Source of the DNA: Mesostigma viride
Lineage: Eukaryota > Streptophyta > Mesostigmatophyceae > Mesostigmatales > Mesostigmataceae
NCBI GenBank assembly: GCA_009746045.1
Contig: RPFO01000154.1
Location: forward strand, 4,875,137-4,939,136
Direction: 5' to 3'
DNA length: 64,000 nt
Part shown: piece after piece, positions 1 to 11,200 of the stretch
How positions within the stretch are numbered: position 1 is the stretch's first letter
How the letters are laid out: every line of letters starts with the position of its first letter
Notes under the pieces: model-generated
Seen by the model: only the letters and a program-made list of their open reading frames with translations
Databases searched by the model: none
Told to the model about the DNA's origin: nothing
Position numbers and translations under genes: made by a program

Positions 1-287
1 AAGCAGCCCGGCGCCGGCCTGCAGCTAGAAGGGCACCTAGCTCGCTCGCACCCGAACCAGGTAGACACCTCACGTGAGGTCCCCCTGCGGGACTGCGCCC
101 AGCTCAGCCTGGCCGGCACCTTCTGACGTGGGCCGGGCCCCGTGATGCTAGACGCCGCAAGGCCCGCACCTTCAAAGAACAGCTAGTAGAGGACATGGGG
201 GGCCTAGGCCTCTCCGTGATTTGGAAAAAGATGATGGACAAGGCCAAGTGGGCCCAGGTCATAGAGGACAACGAGCCCCCCCAGTAA
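1..287 (+). pseudogene. LINE ORF2 C-terminal fragment
   Basis: An open frame running in from the window edge ends at a TAA at 285-287. Its product includes NQVDTS, a QPGRHLLTW stretch and a final KARTFKEQLVEDMGGLGLS-like helix followed by a W-x-K-M-M-x-K-A-K-W pattern. This basic, tryptophan-containing tail is typical of the extreme C-terminus of non-LTR retrotransposon polyproteins. It is clearly related to the LINE tails at 4650-5080 (+) and 8372-8945 (-), which carry the same TDQVDTS and PAQPGRYVLT motifs. Only the end of the ORF is in the window, so it is a remnant or a truncated copy. The family assignment rests on resemblance between the copies and general LINE knowledge. Confidence 0.6.
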
Positions 288-668
288 GGAGTGCTAACGC
301 ACAGGAGCGGTTGTATTTGTTGCTTGAGAGCACAGAGAGCTTGGTTGGCAATGAATTGCTTGCTCATTAGAAAATAGGTTTACCCTTTATCAACGTTCCT
401 CTCACTGACCGCGCTGCCAGTGACCGTTGGGTGCAGACCGTTGGCCCAAGGCCGCACGATGACAGGTAGCAGTCTAGTCACAGCATCGTGTGATCACAGA
501 TCAATCCACTCTGCAGTATGTTCCCTATCTTGGATACTCTAGTACCGTCCAATGGCAGGACCTTCACCTTCCCCTCCCCTGAGGATAAGCAGCGGTTCCT
601 CTCTCGTCGCAACTAGGTTGCACGACCTCACCTGGACGCTGGATGACGACCTGACCCCCGCTCAGCTA

Positions 669-1228
669 CAGCAGCGACGCGACCTGTGGCCGGAATACCT
701 CCGCCATAAGCAGGACCCCCAGAAGCTAGCCCAAGGTGTACTGGAGGGGCGGGGACCTGATGATCAACCACAAGATGTGGACGCCCCCTGGCAGCGGGCT
801 AGAATAGCAATAGCCCTAGCTTGTAACCATTGGAGTCACTGCCGCTAAGGCAGCCATGCTTAGACTGTTTGCCTAGCTGTTGCCAACATACCTAGTCACG
901 TGCCGCCAACGCACGGTACACAACCAGCCATAGCCTTCTAAGCCTAGTCCTAGTACAACCATGCTACGCCCTGGCTATGTTCAGATTACTTGCCCACGCT
1001 CCTTGTTATGCCACGCTAACATGGGTCTTATTGCACCCACAGATTGCCGGATCGTTAGCCTGTCCTTTTAGCTAGCGCGCCCGAATGCAGCTGTGGCATG
1101 CCTTTGGCATGAAGGAGACTGGGGGTCTCTGCCCTTTCTCCTGTAGTGCACACACAGGGATTAAAAGCACTTCGGTGCTCCGTGACTCCCCAACGGGATC
1201 GAGCACGTGTTTCATTAATTAATTAATG
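669..1228 (+). repeat. dispersed repeat A, copy 1
   Basis: About 560 bases repeated almost colinearly at 3919-4465 with scattered substitutions and small indels. It starts with CAGCAGCGACG and ends with a short hairpin (AGCAC-TTCG-GTGCT), a second hairpin-like GTGCTCC...GAGCAC module, and a TTAATTAATTAA run. One frame near the start reads KVYWRGGDLMINHKMWTPP before a stop, in the style of a LINE ORF end, so this may be a LINE 3' tail plus 3' UTR. The 98-aa frame at 552-848 overlapping its 5' part is probably not a gene. Confidence 0.65.
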
Positions 1229-1856
1229 GCAGGACACTACGTATACTGGGTACTGACATCTGTCACGTACCCCAGTACCCAAAGTACCTATCTAGGGACA
1301 TGTATGTGACTCGACTAGAAGTCCTATCTGCATAGCCCACGTGGTATTTATATGCACATACCAACGTAGGTTTACAAGGCTTATTCATACGTTGTATTCA
1401 CAATGCCCTTGAGACTTAGTCTGCAGCAAAGCATGGAGACTAACTCCAGTATTGTTTTATTCTTTATTTATTATGCAGGTCTGCACCCCCAACATTATTG
1501 TTATTGTTTTTGGGTTGATTAGGGGTACAAAATAAACATGGCTGGTTGGGCGGCAGGTTGGTTACAGCTGGCTGTTCTGGCAAGGTGTTGGATGGCACAT
1601 TAAATAAGGTGTACCCAGCTGGCTGGCTTGGCCAGTTATGGGAGTACACATTAAATAAAGTGTATAGAACATAAGGCTTGTGCCCTCAAGCTGAAAATGG
1701 ATATGAAAATGACACTGTTCAGCACCCACACCCCACAGCAATCGTGTTGAATTTTACAAGGCGCCCAGCAGCTATCGCTGTGGTTGCAGGGGTGTGGCTG
1801 ATTCAAGTGCTAAGCCAGAGCCATACAATTATTCAGACACTGACTCTAATTCCATA
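1229..1856. other. no gene recognised
   Basis: No convincing coding region, RNA gene or repeat structure was seen in this AT-richer spacer between repeat A and the copia remnant. A short internal similarity (AAATAAxGTGTA near 1606 and 1655) is the only pattern noted. Confidence 0.4.
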
Positions 1857-2343
1857 TTATGGATTCATGTTGTCAAATAGTAACTGGTATTGTGGGCCAG
1901 CCGAGTCCCGCAGCTTTGTTAGAGCGTCTGCCGGGTTTTCTTCATCTTCAACATGATGCCAACTGGAAAAGTAGGTGGCCTCCTTTTTGAGGATCACCCA
2001 ATCCAAGTCAGTGTGGCCAGCAGCAGAAACAGATTTCTTGGTTAGAAAACTGATCACAGAGTAGCTGTCAGTATAGAGATGGGAGATGACATTGCATGTG
2101 CTGCCTGCCTGGGTTTGTAACCAGGTACATAAGCATGTGTTGCAGGGAGCGAGCATGCAATGCAGCAGACACCACAGCACGACATTCAGCTGAGTTGCTG
2201 CTGCCAGGTAATTTTCTGCGGTGTAGTCTGCTGTACCAGGAAGTGAGGGACATGTAATCTGACCTGTTGGTGAGATAAAACAGCCCTGATTCCCTACTAG
2301 CCCCCATCTGATTGATTGTTCTGCTCTCCATGGAGCTGTCCAT
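1857..2343 (-). pseudogene. Ty1/copia RNase H fragment
   Basis: Two overlapping minus-strand frames together match the RNase H end of the copia pol at 16304-17173. One frame carries MDSSMESR...SLTSWYSRLH...SAECRAV. The other carries LYTDSYSVISF...DLDWVILKKEATYF...HVEDEENPADALTKL. In the longer element the equivalents are VDSSMDSR, SLVSWYSRL, IAECRAI, VKTDSMGMVQF and NPADALTKL. The change of frame near 2070-2200 shows that it is broken. It is the 3' end of a copia-like element with no RT or integrase attached. Confidence 0.75.
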
Positions 2344-2504
2344 GACACTGACTCCCCCCCGTGGGGAATGAGACTAACTCCCCCGCGTGGGGAAGCGCCC
2401 GCGTGTGCAAACATACGGGAAGCACGCCAGACAGGTCCCCTAGGGTAGGGCTGATATTTGTGGCTTGAGCTGATAGATATACAATAGATGTAGATAGCTG
2501 TTGT

Positions 2505-2655
2505 AGATATATATTAGACCGGTAGGACTGTTTGCACCCATCCATCCATCCATCCATCCATCCATCCATCCATCGGGGTTAATGCTCCGTGACTCCCCAA
2601 CGGGAGCACGAGTCTAATTAATTAATTAATTAATTAATTAATTAATTAATTAATC
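2505..2655 (+). repeat. ATTAGACCGGTAGGA / CATC / hairpin / TTAA module
   Basis: A conserved string (ATTAGACCGGTAGGA) is followed by a short CATC array (2539-2573). Then come CGGGGTTAA, the hairpin module TGCTCC-GTGACTCCCCAAC-GGGAGCA (2583-2608) and a long TTAA run (2617-2654). The same order recurs around 29090-29540. The first parts recur at 61318-61382. It is probably the 3' end of a dispersed element whose tail contains a variable microsatellite. Confidence 0.6.
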
Positions 2656-3660
2656 TAGTCTAACAATCCTAGCTAGCTAGCTATCGAACGCGTCCGGCCT
2701 CGGCTTGGGGCCGGGGGCCGCTGCCCACAGGTGCTGGCTCATGGGCAGTGGACCATGGTTTGCCATCTCCGCTTGTCCTGCATAGCAGTCCAAGCGAGGG
2801 AAAGAGTGTGAATGCAATGCTCCAACTTGGCTGGGACTACAATGTCTGACAGCAGCTATAGTACGTCGGTATGTTTAAACTTTTGTGTAATTATTTTTCT
2901 AATGAGATTAGCATAGTACTCCGTGGCATGCCTTGCGCATGACACGCAAGTACTTACTTATGTGCATTGGCCGGGCCACCCTTCCTGGGGATGCCCTCAG
3001 GTCCAGGCCATCTTAAGAGATGCAGCCCGGTATGGCCTACCCGCAATGGGCCATGCAGCCAGGCCAATGGAGCGGTATCCACCTGGCAAGATGTGGACCA
3101 CAATGCTACTGTATGATATCTGAGTTCGTTATCACGTTTGTTGCTTTCTGACGACAATGTAAGATCGGTTTATATTAGTTAGTTTCGGCTACGTCCTCTA
3201 GGTTTGTAACTGACATTACAACCAGATTCCAGCCGTGGTTAACCTGCCTACTTCGGCGATCGATACAGAATATAGTACTCCTGCGCACTTAGGTCTAGTG
3301 GTGAGTCATCTTCTATAGATTCAGCAATATCGGACATTTTGGCACCCCTCTCTGGTAAAGAGGTTTTTCGCAGTTGGGCTGTTTCGAAACGTTAAGTGAG
3401 ATGCCTTCGGATCAGGAGACTCATCACAGCTCTAGCCACGAAATCATGCCACAGGTCCTATGTTCGATTCCTTGCTGGTAGCTTCTAGGCTTTCTTACTT
3501 TCTGGGTTCCACGGAATCCCAGATTTGGGCAGCTAGTATTTTCACGTTCGTTGCTTTCTAACGACAATATCTGAGTTCGTGCTTTGATCTTTGCCTTACC
3601 GGCCATATAAAAGTAATCAGAGCTAACCATATGCATATACTAGCTGCGATATGCCTATCA
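2656..3660. other. no gene recognised
   Basis: Short frames exist on both strands but none shows a recognisable domain or a duplicate elsewhere in the window. A GTTCGATTCC string at about 3470 resembles a tRNA B box, but no cloverleaf could be built around it. Confidence 0.4.
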
Positions 3661-3895
3661 AGGAGACAACCAGCGCAGGCCAGAAATCGGGAGAATCAGG
3701 ACCATGCATGGTAGCTCGAGCCTGCCCTTATCTTGTCTGCGTGTTCAAGTCGTTCAGGATGATGAATATGAATGCAGATGGAAATGCGTAGTCTTGTGCA
3801 TTGAAACTATGGCTGGCGTAGATGCAGAGCGACTAGATGACCTAGACGGTGGGCCCGGAAACAACTTGCTTGATCATGATGATATACCTATCGTG
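3661..3895 (+). repeat. dispersed repeat B, copy 1
   Basis: This stretch is a diverged copy of 13024-13240. Both contain GAGACAACCAGC, CCAGAAATCGGGAGAATC, GGTAGCTCGAGCCTGCC, a GTCGTTCAGGATGATGAA string and a GACTAGATGACCTAGACGGTG string. In the other copy the reading frame belongs to the gag-like ORF at 12475-13200. Here that frame is broken, so the copy is a fragment. Confidence 0.65.
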
Positions 3896-3918
3896 ACCCC
3901 CGCTGAGCAGCAATGATG

Positions 3919-4465
3919 CAGCAGCGACGTGACCTGTGGCCGGAATACCTCCGCCACAAGCAGGACCCCCAGAAGCCCAAGGTGTACTGGAGGGGCGGGG
4001 ACCTGATGATCAACCACAAGATGTGGACGCCCCCAGCGGGCTAGAATAGCTTGTAGCCCTAGCTTGACTCATTGGTAGTCACTGCCGCTATGGCAGCCAT
4101 GCTTAGAATGTTTGCCCAGCTGTGCCAACATACCTAGTCACATGCACCGCTAACGCACGGTACCCAACCAGCCATAGCCTTAGCTTAGTCCTTGTACAGC
4201 CATGCTACGTCCTGGCTTCGATCAGATTACTTGACCACGCTCCTTGTTATGCCATGCTCACATGGGTCTTATTGCACCCACAGATTGCCGGATCGTTATA
4301 GCGTGTCCATTTAGCTAGCGCGCCCGAATGCAGCTGTGGCATGCCTTTGGCATGAAGGAGACTGGGGGTCTCTGCCCTTTCTCCTGTTGTGCACACACGG
4401 CCGGGATTAAAAGCACTTCGGTGCTCCGTGACTCCCCAACGGGAGCACGTGTTTAATTAATTAAT
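3919..4465 (+). repeat. dispersed repeat A, copy 2
   Basis: Second copy of the element at 669-1228. It ends with the uninterrupted hairpin GTGCTCC-GTGACTCCCCAAC-GGGAGCAC (4421-4448) and a TTAATTAATTAAT tail. Relative to copy 1 it lacks a few bases (for example CTAGC after CAGAAG), and its 3' hairpin arm is perfect whereas copy 1 carries an insertion (GGGATCGAGCAC). Confidence 0.65.
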
Positions 4466-4649
4466 CGTGATGATATACCCGTAGATAGTACACCTTTCCA
4501 TCTTAACGGAAGTTCCGCGCATGCATGCATGGAAGTGATGGAACTTTGCGGGTCATGGGTTAACCCTGGATATTGCCCTACTAATCAGTTGCTGGCCGAC
4601 CTAGTGGTCCCAGCCCAGTTTAAACACCGCATTTCCTCCCTCTCGGGTA

Positions 4650-5080
4650 GATACATCAGATAGACTAGCTGGCACCAAGCCCGCCCAGACTGGGCGATAT
4701 GTCCTCACCTGGCGTGCCCTCGGCCGCGCGCGGCAGGGCCGCCACCCGTGGACTTTTCGTGATACTGACTCGATCGGCATGGACTGATGTGCTACACTAG
4801 ACGTGACGGGCTCACACCCGGGCAGCCTCCTGGTTTGTCTGTAATATGGAGGCAGATGGTGCGCAAGGATAGATGGCAAGTAGTGATGAAGGAGACCACC
4901 CCTAAGCCTGTGGGGGCTCCGCGTGTGACCAAGTATGGCATTCATAGCGATTCGGGCCGCGGTGCCCACACCCCTGTAACTAGGACCTAGATAGCTTACA
5001 CCATCCATTCCATCCCATGTTCCCCTCCCACTGAGGACTTATTATGCTCACGTGACGCAGTCACGTGTCTAATTAATTCC
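4650..5080 (+). pseudogene. LINE 3' tail, inverted relative to the copy at 8372-8800
   Basis: The plus strand encodes DRLAGTKPAQTGRYVLTW and, after a stop, RRDGLTPGQPPG...IWRQMVRKDRWQVVMKETTPKP. This is a LINE C-terminal tail. The sequence continues into a 3' UTR ending in the 19-base palindrome CACGTGACGCAGTCACGTG (5049-5067). The whole stretch is the reverse complement, with moderate divergence, of 8372-8800, where it forms the 3' end of a longer LINE. It is a 5'-truncated copy, as expected for target-primed reverse transcription. Confidence 0.7.
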
Positions 5081-5099
5081 TCCCTCTCTAATTAATTCC

Positions 5100-5235
5100 T
5101 CCCTCTCTCAAGATTGCTTGGACTGCTATGCAGCACAAGAAGAGGTGGCAGACCATTGTCCAGCAGGCCCACACGCCAGCCGGCCCTGTGGGCAAGCCCC
5201 CCCCCCCCAGGAGGAAGGAACGCATTGCTGAGTAG
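5100..5235 (+). pseudogene. second LINE C-terminal tail
   Basis: A short plus-strand frame reads IAWTAMQHKKRWQTIVQQA, then a proline-rich segment and RRKERIAE before a stop. The spacing of W, K-K-R-W and V resembles the LINE tails at 134-287 and 4840-4910. It follows a duplicated TAATTAATTCCTCCCTCTC string (5070-5107). It is probably the 3' end of another severely 5'-truncated LINE, but it is too short for a firm call. Confidence 0.45.
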
Positions 5236-5354
5236 AGTAGCTATACTAAGGATTTTGGTAGATTAGATTAGTTAGATTAGATCAGCGTTAGCTTAGTTAG
5301 TTTTTGCGGCTCCGCTCACCCCCACCCATGCACCAGCAATGGAATACGTGCTAC

Positions 5355-5630
5355 ATGATCTCCCAACGGAGTCATTTAATAATATGATTTTAATTTTCAG
5401 TTTTTAATGTTCAATGCCCCTAATTAATTAAGTAATGCCTACAAAGGTATGACTACCCCCATTGAAGTCAGTGGGGGCTCCGCATGTAACCCAGTTTGGC
5501 ATCCATAGCGATTCGGGCCGTGGTGCCCACGGCCCTGTAAATAGGAACTAGATTCAATTCAATTCAATTCAATTCAACTCAATTCAATGCAATTCAATTC
5601 CATGATTACATGACTCCGTTGGGAGATCAT
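5355..5630. repeat. pair of inverted 21-base hairpins (putative foldback element)
   Basis: The string ATGATCTCCCAACGGAGT-CAT (5355-5375) recurs as its exact reverse complement at 5610-5630. Each copy is itself a near-palindrome: ATGA-CTCC, a GTTG loop, GGAG, one bulged A, then TCAT. Between them lie AT-rich sequence and an AATTC-AATTC microsatellite (5553-5600). A similar pair sits at 63720-63740 and 63918-63936 near the right end, so a small mobile element is likely. Confidence 0.55.
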
Positions 5631-6165
5631 TAAGGGGAGGTGGCACCCCAAAACCCTTAAAATTTGACATATGCTAATATCACTTGAAATTCATTTGCAC
5701 AATGCTGAATTATGATTGAGGGCACTAAATAACATCTCTCGTGAGTTGTCCATGCACTTGTTGGGGGTACTACCCCCATATATACGCCAATAATGCGCTT
5801 TAAATAGCAAGAGACGCTAATTAGGGCTGGGTATGCCCCAGCCAATGCACTTATTTGTTGGCTACCAAAAATCAAGGTCATATAGTTACCTGAGTTTGTA
5901 GCTTGCTGAGCTATTTACATAATGGAAATGGCAAAACCTTGAACAGGTATTAATTTTCCCGCAAAACAGGTCATTTTTTACCGGACATTGGGAATAAACA
6001 TATCATAAACACTTCCGATAGGGCCACAAAATCAACAAAAATTCCGGCTAACAGGGGGACAGCAGTGTTCCAAGTCCCAGGTCATTCCGACAAGTCTAGC
6101 TCAAGTTATTGCGTCAGACGTGTTTTCAGAAAAATGCCCGCTAAAACAGAAAATGTCACTATATA
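5631..6165. other. no gene recognised
   Basis: AT-rich spacer. It contains one copy (around 6079-6108) of a 29-base string beginning CAGGTCATTCCGACAAGTC that recurs at 6440-6469, so the broken PHD finger lies between direct repeats. Confidence 0.4.
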
Positions 6166-6169
6166 TCAG

Positions 6170-6448
6170 CCCGTGTAAGCATCCTGCACAAGGCAGGCAG
6201 GGCAAAACCAATCCCCCTTGGACTCCTTAGTCAACGGGGGGTCAGCGCAGCACCCATCCATGCAGTCCTCCCTTGCACCCCAATGTGCTGCACAGCAGGA
6301 AAGGGACACCGTCAATTTCATCCAGGGACGCACATGCAAGGCAAGGAAAATCATCAACATCATTCTCATCATCACTACTACCTTCCCCATCGTCCCCCTG
6401 CCCCTCCCTTTGCATCACGTTGTGGCAGCCACCCTTAAAACAGGTCAT
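6170..6448 (-). pseudogene. PHD zinc-finger fragment, frameshifted
   Basis: Two minus-strand frames together give a PHD finger. The first reads DDFPCLACASLDEIDGVPF followed by LLCSTLGCKGGLHG. The second reads W-M-D-G-C-C-A-D-P-P-L-T and then KGDWFCPAC. The order C-x2-C, C-x4-C, H, C, C-x2-C fits the C4HC3 ligands of this histone-tail-reading fold, and the closing GDWFCPAC is characteristic. A single frame change near 6255-6270 separates the halves. An acidic DDEND tract precedes the finger. Nothing else of the parent protein is recognisable. It could be a piece of a captured host gene or of a transposon-encoded protein. Confidence 0.65.
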
Positions 6449-6479
6449 TCCGACAAGTCTAGCTCAAGTAATAAGGTTA

Positions 6480-8371
6480 TGCGTGCTAAAACCTGAACAT
6501 AAGCTTAAGGGGGGTTTCTTTGTATATGGCCACTTAGGCATGCTGTTTTCCATCCAAAAAGCCAGAAAGCATGCCCCACTCGATCACAAAACATAAGCAA
6601 ACGGCTAGGCACCACATCTGCCCTCACCTGCCCTCGACATGGCCAACCTTGCCAGCGCAAGCATAGCAACACGATCGCTAGGTATACATGCCAAGAGAGC
6701 ATACACTATACTCTACCCAAGGTTACCTTGTAAACTTCATGCCAAGAACTCAGCAAATCTATGATCAAAAGCACATATAATTAACGCTAGCACACTGATG
6801 ACGATACATGCTCAAGGTTGGGGGTCACTGTGGCACGCACTGATGGGTTTCCTAGACGACCACTCACCACCTGACAAGGCGCTAAGGACCACTCAGAAAG
6901 CAAGTATACACAATCACACTTTACATGCCATCAACATGCATCAAATACATGCTGAATATGTTATGAAGTACACAGGGGTGGCCACACACCTCATACCCCT
7001 TAACCGTCCCTCGAGCATGGCCAGATATAAGCATGTGAATAGCAATAATGATGATGGCACTAAAATGCCTAACCAGCATTATCTATGTTTCTCCCAGGTT
7101 AGAGTGTAAGGTTTATGCCAACCAAGCTAATCAACACAGCAACAACTCCTTCACTGCCCTACCCGGCATGGGCAACAAACTGGAACTATGGAGGGCAAGG
7201 AACCATGCAAGGAGATCATGGCATACAATTAAGCTTGCATGCAGTCAATTAACCATGTCAACCATGGTTGGCTCAGCACATTGCTGTCTTGTCACATCAT
7301 CATAACAAGGAAAGCTCAAATAATAAACCAATGATGGCAGCTATCTACATGCAGTCACACAAATGCAATATCTCCAACATGATCGTCGATAAAAAAACTT
7401 CCTTCCCTGCACGATAAAATGCAAAGAAACCAGTGGCGGCCGTTCAGCTTCTGACCGCTGTGATGCCGCTGCGAGGAAAGGGTGCGTCACTATCACACAA
7501 CAAGAAGCGTCCATACGCACAACATCCTTGCCAGAACACGTGCTATGAAATCCCGTCCATACGCACAACATCCTTGCCAGAACACGTGCTATGAAATCCC
7601 TTACGCCTTCCCTAGGATCTATCGGCTGAGACTGAAGCGGATTTGATCAAGACATCAACGAAAACAAGCTAAAGCTGCCAGGTATTCGTCAACACGACGG
7701 CGAGCAACGGAGAGTTAACTGGCGGAAACTGACCAAAACAAACGCAAAAAACTTCGAACGATGAGCTCTTCGAAGAAAGAACTGATAGTAGATAACAGTC
7801 GCCACAAATATATACCTTGCCCTTGTAGATCTATCCCTCGCCCAGGCGCGCAACAACGGCCGTTCTTCCATGGAAGGTTCCGACATGCACTGCGCAGGCC
7901 TGAAGAAATACTTACCGAGAATGGCCGAAAATGGAGCAAAAAGCACCCGTTCGGTTTAGAATTCGATGCTACCGATATGAATGCATCCTTCACGGTCAAA
8001 AAGACCCCCCAAACTGAGAATTTACTGCCGCAATCACGAATTCTATTTTATTCCGCGCGACCAAAAAATGCAGATTACCCCCCATGCCGATGGCAGTAAA
8101 AGAAAGCAGCGATATCGTAAACCAGCCACTTGCCGCCGCAACCCTACATCATTAAATCATCGTCTTCAACATCCAAGCATTTTTTTTGCATTTCTCTAGC
8201 CATACATTGCTAGTTTCGCCTAAACGCAGTCGCCATGGCCACTTCCGCAAGTGGTGCGCGCACGGAGCACCCACTTTTCACCGTACGGCCGGTGCCGCGA
8301 ATTTTTTCGCGCAGAAAATATTCGGCGCGCCACGTCCCCTTAATTAATTAAATTATTAAGTAGTAATTAAA
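6480..8371. other. no gene recognised; one 46-bp tandem duplication
   Basis: Many short frames are present but none is recognisable. The clearest structure is an exact 46-base tandem duplication at 7509-7554 and 7555-7600 beginning GTCCATACGCACAACATCC. The frames around 7689-8100 lie on both strands at once and look like chance openings. Confidence 0.4.
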
Positions 8372-10191
8372 TAGACACGTGACTGCGTCACGTGAGCATA
8401 AGTCCTCAGTGGGAGGGGAACATGGGATGGAATGGATGGTGTAAGCTATCTAGGCCCTATTTACAGGGTTGTGGGCACCTCGGCCTGAATCGCTATGAAT
8501 GCCATACGCGGTCACACGCGGAGGCCCCACAGACTTGGGGGTGGTCTCCTTCATCGATCACTACTTGCCATCTATCCTTGCGTACCATCTGCCTCCATAT
8601 TGCAGACAAACCAGGAGGCTGCCCGGGTGTGAGCCCGTCACGTCTAGCTAGTGCATGTAGCACATGTCCATGCCGAGTCTATCACGAAAAGTCCACGGGT
8701 GGCGGCCCTGCCGCGCGCGCGGCCTGGGGCACGCCTAGGTGAGGACATATCGCCCAGGCTGGGCGGGCTTGGTGCCAGCTAGTCTATCTGATGTGTCTAC
8801 CTGATCTGTGCGGGCCAGGTGCCCGGCTAGGCCCAGGCGCCTGTGCCTAATAATGTGGGAAACATAGGGCAAATCAGCGTACAAATCCTCATTACTATAA
8901 TGTGCAAACCAAATTAAGGGGATGTTAAGGGCCTTGCGCAGCATCTTGGTGACGTTGCCGTCGAGTCGTTGCTCCAGCTCCTGCGTCAGTGTCCAGGTCT
9001 CGGCGCCGTACTAAGGTCAGGATCGTCAGAATGACGACCTTGAAGAGGTCACGCTTGACGATCCGGGGTAGGGCGGGGTTGCTCCACCAGCGGCTGTGGT
9101 CATGGAGTTGCGCCCGCGCCATGCCAACCCGTGTTGTCAGCCAGGTCGTCCTCGCAGTCGGGAAGCCAACTGCCGAGCAGCTTGAAGCGGCCTGAAGTAG
9201 GGTAGTTGACCTCGGTGTCGTTTAAGAGGCGGAGTGCACATGGGTGGGGGCCCTGCCATGCCGAGGGCCAGGGCCTCCGTTTTGGGGCTGATTTCTAGAC
9301 CAACCGCCCGAGCCTCAAGCGCCAGGCAGTCCAGCCAAAGCTGGGCAGACTCCGGCTTCTCGATGAGCGTGATGTCGTCGGCATAAATGAGGTCAGCTAG
9401 TAAATTCTGCTTGTTAGTCGGCCCCCCTTCTTCTCCGCGTGATCGCTATAGGCCAGGGGCACGCGGGCCTGCAATGCTAGCAAAGCGAGCACGTGCCTGG
9501 CGCATAACATAATCCACTACGATTATAAACAGGTACGGCGACAGGACGCAACCCTGCCAGACGCCGGTCTGCAGTGGGCATGCATGGCGGGGTAAAGCCG
9601 TGTTGAGTGCGCACCGAAGTGGTCGACCCCTCATACAGCGTGCGGACAACGGTAATCAGGGGAGTGGGGACGCGAGCGCGAGCAAGTACAGCCCATACAG
9701 CGTCCCAGAGGACAGAATCAAAAGCGTTGTTGATGAAGTCGACGAAGATCAGGATTGCGGGAAACTCACCAGGTTGCAGGAGAGCGATTTCCTCGAAGAG
9801 GCGACGCGCGACGAAGATGGCCATGACGGTGTTGCGCCCAGGACGAAAGCCCATTTGACTTTCCCCCTAGGTGACGGTCGAGAGCAGGACGAAGGCGGTT
9901 GAGGATCATGCGCATGAACAACTTGAGTGCGGCGCTCTGGATGCAGACTCCTCGGTAGTTGGCGGGGTCGTCAGGGGAACCTTTGTTTTTGTATGTACAG
10001 CATAATACGGTTGCTGTGCTGCCACTCAGGAATCGGCGGCGCGTCGGCATCCGGTTGCAGACGTCAAGCAGGAACCCCGTGAGCGCCGTCAGCTTAATCA
10101 CCGGGGCGGGGAGCTGGTCAGGTCCAACGGCGGCGTATAGAAGCGGAGTTGCTTGGCGGCGGTGCTCAGCTCGAGCTCGGTGAACGGCGGT
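8372..10191 (-). pseudogene. LINE (APE-type clade) reverse transcriptase, 3' part
   Basis: Read on the minus strand, several frames make up a non-LTR RT. The order is YKNKGSPDDPANYRGV (N-terminal RT motif, about 10000), MGFRPGRNTVMAIF and FVDFINNAFDSVLWD (first catalytic Asp, about 9720), then QTGVWQGCVLSPYLF (about 9540). An IYADDITLIEKPES segment (second catalytic pair, about 9350-9400) follows, and finally a C-terminal RRLGLAGHLARTDQVDT tail (about 8810-8840). Frames change at several points, so it is inactive. The 3' UTR ends with the palindrome at 8376-8394. The 5' endonuclease part is missing here, and a 639-bp repeat abuts the truncation point. Confidence 0.8.
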
Positions 10192-10830
10192 ATTTAGATG
10201 AACGCGGATCAGTGAGTTTCTGGTCTTCCCAAGATGTGATGAATGGAGCCATGGTTTCAACCAGCGGCTTTTAACCTTTACCACAGTTGCCTCACTACCC
10301 TGTGGTCACTAGCCTGAGGCGGCAGTACCCACGGACGGTGTTGGGAAAAGACGCTTGGCCACTGCTGTGTCCGAGCCTTTCTAGGTCTCACCATTGCTGC
10401 CAGGCCTTGCACGCCTTGGCAGGTCCGCCACTGTCAGTTTCCTTGGTTGCATCAATCCAGGACGTCTGTCCTTCCATGAATGACAGTAACGCTCTGGATT
10501 TATCCGTCATGACAAGTACCCATCCATCCCAGGCCTGCAGGACTGCCAGTCCTGAAGTCCTGTGACATTCTTGGTACCATCAACCAATACTGACCACAGT
10601 ATACCTCCTAGTGACAGTCGGTCCTGTGACACGTAACTTGTGATGGTTCACCCAACACTGCCACGTGCCCTGTCCCTCACGTGTCCTTAGTCCTGGTACT
10701 GCTGTAGCGTCCGGCGGCATTACTTCGGGACTTGATAACTCTCAAGTTCCTTGTCCAAATGAGGCGTTTAGCACGGCGTTGGAAAGGCCACTTCAAGTAT
10801 GATATGCTTAGCATATTGCATCACCAATAT
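10192..10830. repeat. 639-bp repeat C, copy 1
   Basis: This block recurs in the same orientation at 22225-22861. By eye the two differ by only two substitutions (GTCAGTTTCC/GTCAATTTCC and CCTGTGACAC/CCTATGACAC) and one 2-base indel (AGTATACC/AGTACC). Its right end forms, with six flanking bases, a perfect hairpin CTTAGCATATTG-CATCAC-CAATATGCTAAG spanning 10807-10836. It contains no convincing ORF. It could be a solo LTR or a non-autonomous element. The near-identity implies recent duplication. Confidence 0.75.
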
Positions 10831-11023
10831 GCTAAGTCCAACCCTTTCTTGTTTTGGAGCTGCAAGCTTCACACCATGACCAACCCATTCCTTGCTGCCT
10901 TCCCTAAGCTCGTCTGGATTTGTACTAGAACACGCAATTTGTAGTTCATTTTGAAAATTTGTATTTTATTGAATTTAAAGTTTCCACTAAAGTCTCTGAG
11001 GAAGGGGAAGTTCATAGGACCCG

Positions 11024-11200
11024 TGACACCGTGACATCGTGACACCGTGACACCGTGACACCTCAAAATGCATATAAACACACATCTTTGCATGTATGCA
11101 GTGATTATAAATGGGGATGATGTATTCAATGCGTCATTGCAAGTTTTACCTATGCTTCTGACACCGTGACACCGTGACACCGTGACACCGTGACACCGCA
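11024..11200. repeat. GTGACACC octamer arrays, left side
   Basis: Two short runs of the 8-base unit GTGACACC (11023-11062 and 11158-11199) flank about 95 bases of unique sequence. The reverse-complement unit makes up the arrays at 14785-15295, so the two sides of the 4.5-kb block carry the same satellite in inverted orientation. Confidence 0.8.

Noticed and set aside
552-848. 98-codon plus-strand ORF
   Set aside because: Overlaps repeat A, and copy 2 at 3919 does not preserve the frame.
3463-3475. B-box-like GTTCGATTCC
   Set aside because: No matching A box at the right distance and no cloverleaf.
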